From positions 401,731 to 465,730 of the forward strand of contig LUCM01003323.1 of the NCBI GenBank assembly GCA_008360955.1: a DNA stretch of 64,000 nt. The letters are read 5' to 3'. Below the pieces are notes generated by a model, which saw nothing but the letters and a program-made list of their open reading frames with translations, ran no database searches and had not been told where the DNA came from. Source of the stretch: Fasciolopsis buskii (Eukaryota > Platyhelminthes > Trematoda > Plagiorchiida > Fasciolidae). The translations under genes were made by a program, and so were the position numbers. Positions 12,401 through 21,400 of the stretch are shown here, piece after piece (within the stretch, counting starts at the first letter, position 1; every line of letters starts with the position of its first letter).

Positions 12401-15400
12401 AGTATGTGAACAACTTATTGAAACCAAAAAACATCACTGTGTGAAATAATCGTAGATCACAATACACACACGATTTGACTTTAATTTGTCAGAAATCGTC
12501 CAATCACTGCTAAACGTATCAACAGTTCCTCAATATATGGATTCCATTTTGGTGTGTTACGACGAACACGAAATCAACCGCCGTAAATCCGTCTTCGTTG
12601 GCTAATGCATTAGTAATTTACTTAAAAGAATGTTACTGGTATAGCAGTTTGTTCAAGTTTTTAATACACTATATATATTCCCTTGGGATTACCAAGTTTT
12701 GGGCATCGTCGGCGCTCTTTTATCTTGTTTAGAATGAGCATTTCGATAGAACCGGAAAGTTTTTCCACTATATCCTCATTTAGTTTTGGTTCTGCATTTA
12801 TCACACCCGCTAATAAATATTTGTCGTTGAAAATTAAACACCGCGTTACTTCTTCAGTCCACGGTAAAGTAATTTTCTCAAACAGCTGTATGTGTGAGTT
12901 GCACAAATCTCGATGAGTAGTCGTCAGCGACAACGATTTTATAGGCATGAATTGCAGATCAGACAAACTGAATAGTGGAATACGTGTCCGTACTTTCGTG
13001 TAGGGTAATGAAGTGGTACTGAAACAAACATGCATTCATCCATTGTTTATTTATGTTTGAGTACAGATTATTCACCTGGCATGTTCTTCGTGTAACTCTG
13101 GTCTGCTTTCATAGGGGTTCAACAGAAGTAGATAACGCCTATCATGGGCACAGACTGTGCCAGAATGTGATAAGTACCTTCGTCCCATTTGTCGCTGTTC
13201 ACTTTTGAAAAAGTCGTATACTCTCATTTGCGTATACCCTGCCTTTCTCATGGGCACACGGAAACACAAGTATTTACACACAAGAAAAGGTGAAGCAAGA
13301 ATAGGTAGTTTATAAGCAATAACCAGAGGGAGATCGTAGCTTGTGAGCAGTAACCCAGCAATGGGTTACAACCATAGCGAAGCGTGTATACCGTCTTCAA
13401 GAAGGACTAAATTAACCGCAAGTAACGAGAAAGTGGTAATTACTTGAAAATATCTGCCGGATCGCATCTGATGTCACGAAGTTCTAAATTACAGGAGAGA
13501 TGAAAAATCGTTTACGCATGTCAGATAAATAACACGCAAATCAAACTCCAATAGCAACTTGGATGAGCAATTTCGACCGCATTCTTATTTAATGATAATA
13601 GATGGATTTAACGAGATTCGGATAGATAAATAAAATTTAACACGTTTACATGACAAGAAACCGAGACGGGCTAAATGCAGTGACGAGAGGTGAGCAAACT
13701 AACTTCAAAAACTGTCAACCCCTTAACCAAGGAATACAGGTTAGTTCCCGTTGAGCAACATAGCCCAAAGAGTCCCAACTCGTAGAAGGCTTTACTCATC
13801 CTAGGGAATAGATCTGCAACACAGAACTTCTTGGCGTTCACTTCACTGGCTATCTATATTGTTGTAGGGAAAATGAAAAATGATACTAAACCGTGTGGTA
13901 GCATTGTTGCAAAACTAAAAGTAAACTCTTGTCAGGACAAAGCTAAAACGCAGTGATTTTGCATCAGTGAAAGGTTAATATTGTGCAAGATAGGACATGA
14001 CAGATATTCGACATGCTGTTGTTCGACAATATAGAAAATTGAATTTGGACACAACATCCAACTCAATTAGTTGCCATTTTAGTTTAGAAGAAACCAAACC
14101 GGCAGGCAGATAAGAGATAAGAAATGAAACGGTCTGGGATACGAACGTCAGTCACATAATCAAAGTTGTTCAATAAATTAGTGTGCTTTAACAAATAAAC
14201 AATAGAACAATGAGAAAGCCTGTGAACCAGAGCATGAACAAGACCACAGTCGGTTGCAGTTTGTGTTTTTGTTCTCATTTAACATAAAAATAGATCAACG
14301 GAATGCTCCCAGACGCACATTAAATCATTTTCGCGGTTATTAACGCTCGTCAGGTATGCGTACCCGGTACTCTCTTGTCCAGTCATCCCCATGTTAGTGC
14401 ACTCCTTTCTTAGTTTCTCATTAGAATATCATTTGAATCATTGAGAGCGTGAATTGATGATAAGTCCATCTAAGAACCATATAGTGATTCGTTGGAGGCT
14501 TTTTGTCGGTCAGGCAAAGATAACCTTCAGATAGACTAGTGGCTTCCGGGTAAATTTTGTTCATCCATCCGTATGCGAGATATACTTCTGAAAACTAGAG
14601 CCAATACTTTTGGACCATGTTTACTCTTCCTGAAGGTTAGCCTAGCTTGGATAACGAAAAAACTACGACGAATCATCAAGTAATTCCGAAATGGTCTTGT
14701 CATCCATTCACATTCTTTACTATTCATATAAGATTTCTTACACGATAAAACCTCTTCAGTTTCAGCGAGGACAACATATTGGGTCAGAACAAACCACTGA
14801 TGTGTATCACGCGGCAGAACGTGTTCAACAAACAAATTGTCTTGAGGACTGACTGTCCCAAAGCATTTTTTCCCGTATCATTTCTGGATTACATTACTGT
14901 TGATCGGAGGTATATCAAAACTATTCGGAGCTGAAGTCGCACTGCCCCACTATTATCCGATCTATACAAGTTTGTGAAGTGATTTTGCATGGCCCCATAA
15001 GAGCGTAACTATTTTAGTGGATTGCGTTGAAGGTAGATTTGCGCTCATCAATCCTTGTGAGAGTCATATTTTCACTTAATTCGAAACTAATTCTGACATA
15101 AATCCCAGTAAGTTTGACGAAATTTGGAAATGACGCGAAAGATGCTATACAACTGATCTTTAATTTGATTAACAGTTGTGCGGGTCGAGTGGTCTTTTAT
15201 TCTTACGAAGAAAAGCGGTTCGTCAGTTTAGAGAGCAGTCGATCTTACGCAAAATAAAAATCAAATCAACCTGGTGAATTAAAACAAATAGCATGTTTAA
15301 TCGTGACAGGTGGGTCAAGAATGACACTGCCGTGGGGTTTACTTAGTAGTTTTGCTTGCTGCCTCGAGCTGACTGCGCATCTTGTCGTCGTCTTACATTG

Positions 15401-18400
15401 CATATCGGAAGAACACGCAAAATATTTTGGGCACAAATAAGTAAACAGTCGAGATCACCACTGTTGCTTTCTCCGGCATACTTGGTTCCAGTTACTAAGC
15501 GCTCACCACTATTACAAGTTAGGTAAGAAAAAAGACTGCTCACGGACTAAGCGCACTGATGATATCGTGCTCTAGGCCAAGCAATTTGAACCAGATAACG
15601 AATATTGCGGTTAGCTTAAACATGTATAACGAGCACGTTNNNNNNNNNNNNNNNNNNNNNNNNNNNNNNNNNNNNNNNNNNNNNNNNNNNNNNNNNNNNN
15701 NNNNNNNNNNNNNNNNNNNNNNNNNNNNNNNNNNNNNNNNNNNNNNNNNNNNNNNNNNNNNNNNNNNNNNNNNNNNNNNNNNNNNNNNNNNNNNNNNNNN
15801 NNNNNNNNNNNNNNNNNNNNNNNNNNNNNNNNNNNNNNNNNNNNNNNNNNNNNNNNNNNNNNNNNNNNNNNNNNNNNNNNNNNNNNNNNNNNNNNNNNNN
15901 NNNNNNNNNNNNNNNNNNNNNNNNNNNNNNNNNNNNNNNNNNNNNNNNNNNNNNNNNNNNNNNNNNNNNNNNNNNNNNNNNNNNNNNNNNNNNNNNNNNN
16001 NNNNNNNNNNNNNNNNNNNNNNNNNNNNNNNNNNNNNNNNNNNNNNNNNNNNNNNNNNNNNNNNNNNNNNNNNNNNNNNNNNNNNNNNNNNNNNNAGTAT
16101 TCTGTGGACAGAATGTTTTCGGATCAGTCATAGAGAGGTGAATTCCTTCACTTGTTAAGTTTAACACTTGATCATGCATCTAAAATATCACATAAACAAC
16201 CATCGACTTGTTCAACTAAAAATGCTTCCTCAATCCGAGTGCCACGATACAACTAAATGCAATTCAGTTCAATGTCTACATTGCCAACAATTTCAATATG
16301 ACAAGCTACATTCACTGTTGAACCTGTTTTCAACAGAGAAGAAACCAACAAATGTGGGTCTCAGTCAGTTACTGGTAAAACCAAACTGACCGTTTATCAA
16401 GAAATTAGATCGAAAGTTTCAATGCACCCGACATCTTTTTCAGTGGCAGATAATTGATGAAAGAACAACGGGCACTTTCATAAATAGATCTGTCTCGGGA
16501 AAACGATGCAGTCATTCACCTTCAGAAGTGGCTAATGGATTTTACTTCGAATAAGAGTTGCGTGCACAGCTAATCATCTTCTCTTTCCAAAAAAAGTTCA
16601 AAAGAACGGCATGCAGTTTTCCATCGTTTTGGAGAGAGCACTTACAGTAGGTTAAAGATGATGCCCATACATGTTTTACATCGATTCTCTCAACTTCGGC
16701 TGTCGGTAGCAAAAATATAAGTGAACCTTTCAACGTCTAGAGCAAAAATGGCCTAGGAATTTCTGACTCCCTATGATGCAATAAGCAGTGACTAGCGCTA
16801 ATTGCTCACCGTAAAGGTGGTAACTAATGGTATAAGAGAACTGTCCAAGACATTAGAAAATAACTTACTTACAGCTAAACCGGAACTATCTTCACTCTTC
16901 TTTTGTAAAATTCAAAAAAAGCAGAGACGATGCTTGCGCTCTTAAAGATAAAATGCGTAAGCCATTTCGCTCGGTTCATTCCAGATAACGTCATGCAAGG
17001 AAATTTGAAAATAATGAAGTCCCCGCTTGTTTTCATAGCGATTGACTGTGTATGAACTGCCATTCTGTCTTTCTTGGTCGCAAAGCATTTTTGTAGCAAG
17101 TGCACTTAAGCGGTACCATAAGCGTGTCAAGAATTTCACGAAAACCAATTGTTATGTAAAATAGCCTATTATCGCAGAATTTGTGAAGACTTATTTTGTA
17201 AATTGATTTCTCTAAAATGTGGTTCCTTTATCACCACCGGAATAAAAACAGTAGTGCGGGATTATTGGTATCTATGGTTGTATAACATTTCAAAGTTAAC
17301 TTACATAGAAAGCCACCATAAAATTGCAGTAAAATACACTGACTTTCTTAACGTCCAGTGGAATATTTGAGAAATGCTCATTTGTTTTGAATTACAAAGC
17401 TTCCTAGCTACTTATGAATTTTACGTATGTCTTGAAAACTTTAAAGATGTTATTTGTGTCCGTATTTCAGGGTGGCCCTTTGCGAACTCCTCAGAATCAT
17501 AGATTCGAGACGTCCCCCAGTTTTATCTAATAGTTAGGTACGGTGTCTTCTCATTCTGTGGAAGGTAACAAAATCTTCGCATTGGACTTCGTTTAAATGG
17601 ATTATTGATGAGAACTTGCAATTGTATCCCGAAGTTGCACAGCAGCAGGGGGGTGTGGTTGGGGTAGGGTGGGGTGAGAGATGGGAGGACGACGAAAGTG
17701 AACGAACACAATATCCGAGTAAACGCAAAGACACCAATTGCTCCTCGTCCAACAATCATGCATGGCTAATGTGCAGGCAACCTATCCCCTATTGTAGTCT
17801 AGTTCTCATTAGCATTACAATATACGGAGCATGAATTTCGGAAGAATAAGAAATAAACGGTATTCATTCTAGGAAAATTAGAATAAGATAAATGGAACTG
17901 ATACTGGTCGACTGTCAGCGTGAACACCCTATCGGTTGATTGCGACTGGGCAAAACTCCGGAAACCGGAATTTGTCTTCCGAGTATTTTGTTTACACAAT
18001 ATTCTCGTGCTGACTATCTTTCAACGGACTCGCTATAAGGTCAATGGGACAGACAAATAACCACTTAAAATACGATGGCACGGGAAGACCTGCCTGTTGA
18101 GGAAAAACGAGGCATTATAACTTATGAAGAATCCATTGCATCCCTGTGAGAGTTGTCTTCCTACCAAACCGCTATATGTTCAGTGTTTAGTAACCTTTTA
18201 CTCGTCTAGACAGATGAACGCAAAGACTCCAGCAAATTGCTAATTTACAAATACGGTTTACAGATTATTATTGTTGTAATTGCTTTTTGAGGGTTTACTG
18301 GAATGTTGGTCATGGTTTATTATTAGCGTGAATATTGTTTTTGTTGCCGAGTAAAAGAACTAAGAATAAGTAAAACAGGATGGAAAATAACAAAAAATCG

Positions 18401-21400
18401 TTATCATACTTCTGATAGACTAAGATGAATTCGAAGACAATAAAACTTTTGGTTCGTTTGAGATGGCACGAAGTGCCAAATATCCTAAAATAGGATGCTA
18501 CGGATTCGGTTCGATTCCCCAAGTAGATTCCATTTCGCTCAGCTGATATGTATGGGTATTCCACCCTACGCAACAACATGAATTGGCGAGGTGTCAATTA
18601 CTATAGTTTCTTCAAAATTTTATCATTCAGCATCAACATCCAATTTACTAGTGAACACAAAGGGTACACTGTATAGCGGTTCCACTCGTGTTACAGCTGC
18701 GTGCTGATTCGGGCTGGATTTCCATAATTGAAATAATTTATCCACTGAAATATACAAAGCCCTTTTGTGCCTATTTTTTGCAAGTCCACACACAGATCCA
18801 CTCTCCGCGATAGATAAAAGGGCTAGGAGAAATTTTGAAAGATATGATCCTTTCACTGATTAAATTAGTGAGAACAAACTGTTATTTCCATACCTTATGT
18901 TTCCTTTTGAGCTTATTATATTTATTGGTTGAGAAGCAGTTTTTGTGTCGTATAAGATTTGAAGCGAATACCGAAAATTCCTTAGTTTAATTATTGTTTA
19001 ACTCAGGTCGTTTGGAACTGTTATAAGCAAATAATTATTGGCTTCCGACTGCAATGGATACCTAACCGTACCGGGATAAACGACTGTGTTTGGATGAACT
19101 TGCTGGGAATTAAAATGAGATAATATATCACCCGTGCATCACCGACGTTATATGGTACCCCAGAATCTCCAATTAAACGACACATACGAATAACGACTGG
19201 CATGTAAGAAGTATGGGTAGAGTTACCACTCACCACTGAAAGCACTGCACAACCTGGCTACTAGATGAATTTCAGTAAGCTATTTTGACCAGTGACTCTT
19301 TACAAAGCGCTTACGCCCATTTTACCGATGAGAATATGAAGGAGAAGCGAATGGTACAATTTATTTCGCCCAACACACAACTTAACTACATTGATTCCCC
19401 ATGGATGTTACATAAATATATCTCACATAAATGTATACATATACGCAGTGGTCCGAGAAATACCGGATGTTTGCTACGCGATTTGCGCTCTTGAGGAGGG
19501 TGCACAGTAACTCAACCAAGTAAGCAGGAGGTCATCGGTTCTGTTGTGGCTTGTGATATTGACATCAGACGCGTACTGAGTAAGCGAATTTTGCGTTTTG
19601 TTTAAATCATGCATAGGCATATGTGTTCTAGCTAAAATTGAAACCGACCTGAATAAACGTTTTTCAAATTTTAGTTTGTGCAGCAAAAAACATGCTCATT
19701 ACTTTTTAAACATGTGATTTCATTTTGTCAGTAAGCCGTCACGGACCAGAAATAATCAGGCTATGACCACTATGCCGTCTAGACGTGAAAGTCGCGGGCC
19801 CAAATTGCCTGATTGTAATTCGTTTATTGTACTGGCATTCTCACCTCTAAAAATTATGAACGCCTNAAATAGCATGTTTAATCGTGACAGGTGGGTCAAG
19901 AATGACACTGCCGTGGGGTTTACTTAGTAGTTTTGCTTGCTGCCTCGAGCTGACTGCGCATCTTGTCGTCGTCTTACATTGCATATCGGAAGAACACGCA
20001 AAATATTTTGGGCACAAATAAGTAAACAGTCGAGATCACCACTGTTGCTTTCTCCGGCATACTTGGTTCCAGTTACTAAGCGCTCACCACTATTACAAGT
20101 TAGGTAAGAAAAAAGACTGCTCACGGACTAAGCGCACTGATGATATCGTGCTCTAGGCCAAGCAATTTGAACCAGATAACGAATATTGCGGTTAGCTTAA
20201 ACATGTATAACGAGCACGTTATAATCTGCCCTATTAGATTTGGTTATGTCCTGATACTTGCTGACACGGTTTAGACTTTGACTCAAGGTGGTTTTTGTTT
20301 TTCGTTGTCCATCGCAGATTTTGGCATGGGTGAACCCTATTGAAGAGCACTGTCCAACGGTCAGCATAATACACATGATTCTCACTTAGTACCTTGTTTT
20401 AATTTTACGTGTTTCTATCACTGAAAGCTTGCAGACTCACTGTAAAAGCTAATTTCTAGCACAAACTATCCAAAGGCAAATGTACACAACAAATTACTCC
20501 TGTCCAAAACTTACTAAACCGTGTGCTTGCATATCATACACAGATACGCAGTGACAGATATACTTCCATTTAACAACTTTTGACAGCCGTTTGGTGAATC
20601 CTAACGATCACTTGGTAGCAAACAGACTTAATCTATCTACGACTGCCTAAGGCGGACTAAACATATCTTGATTTGCTAAACACGACCATTAATGAATCAC
20701 ATGATAGGCTACTAAGTCATGCTACTTGCACCAATAATTTCAAAGTATTCTGTGGACAGAATGTTTTCGGATCAGTCATAGAGAGGTGAATTCCTTCACT
20801 TGTTAAGTTTAACACTTGATCATGCACCTAAAATATCACATAAACAACCATCGACTTGTTCAACTAAAAATGCTTCCTCAATCCGAGTGCCACGATACAA
20901 CTAAATGCAATTCAGTTCAGTGGTCCGAGAAATACTTGATGTTTGCTACACGATTTGCGCTCTTGAGTAGGGTGCACAGTAACTCAACCAAGTAAGCAGG
21001 AGGTCATCGGTTCTGTTGTGGCTTGTGATATTGACATCAGACACGTACTGAGTAAGCGAATTTTGCGTTTTGTTTAAATCATGCATAGGCATATGTGTTC
21101 TAGCTAAAATTGAAACCGACCTGAATAAACGTTTTTCAAATTTTAGTTTGTGCAGCAAAAAACATGCTCATTACTTTTTAAACATGTGATTTCATTTTGT
21201 CAGTAAGCCGTCACGGACCAGAAATAATCAGGCTATGACCACTATGCCGTCTAGACGTGAAAGTCGCGGGCCCAAATTGCCTGATTGTAATTCGTTTATT
21301 GTACTGGCATTCTCACCTCTAAAAATTATGAACGCCTTCGCATAACTGACGCAGAAACCTGTTGTAGTGCATAAAAATGTTTATAAAGTAGGCAGCATCT

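Larger units (their letters stand above)
6693..12560. other. Large gene 1 intron region with a missing exon
   Basis: At least one gene 1 exon must be here, since the exon at 12561 leaves phase 0 and the exon at 6692 needs two preceding bases. I could not fix it. Candidates: 30 bases near 11694-11723 between good splice sites, and a frame near 7665-7700 reading RFDMKTFIKVL before GTGAGG. It also holds a SINE (9080-9233), a T9G9 run (8901-8918) and the plus-strand exon candidates listed separately. Confidence 0.3.
16272..19447. other. Segment X, present between A and B but absent between A' and B'
   Basis: 3,176 bases. At the A'-B' junction (20919/20920) block A runs straight into block B; the breakpoints share a 2-base CA. 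X contains gene 1 exons 3, 4 and 5 and a G-run cluster. No terminal repeats or target duplication were seen, so it does not look like a mobile insertion. Confidence 0.75.

Noticed and set aside
15343..15543. 66-codon minus frame repeated identically at 19924-20124, as a conserved gene
   Set aside because: Identity is explained by the duplicated allele block; no splice sites or recognisable domain.
15559..16179. Two open frames of almost 200 codons, one on each strand
   Set aside because: They consist mainly of the N gap read as unknown residues; the real flanking codons are few.
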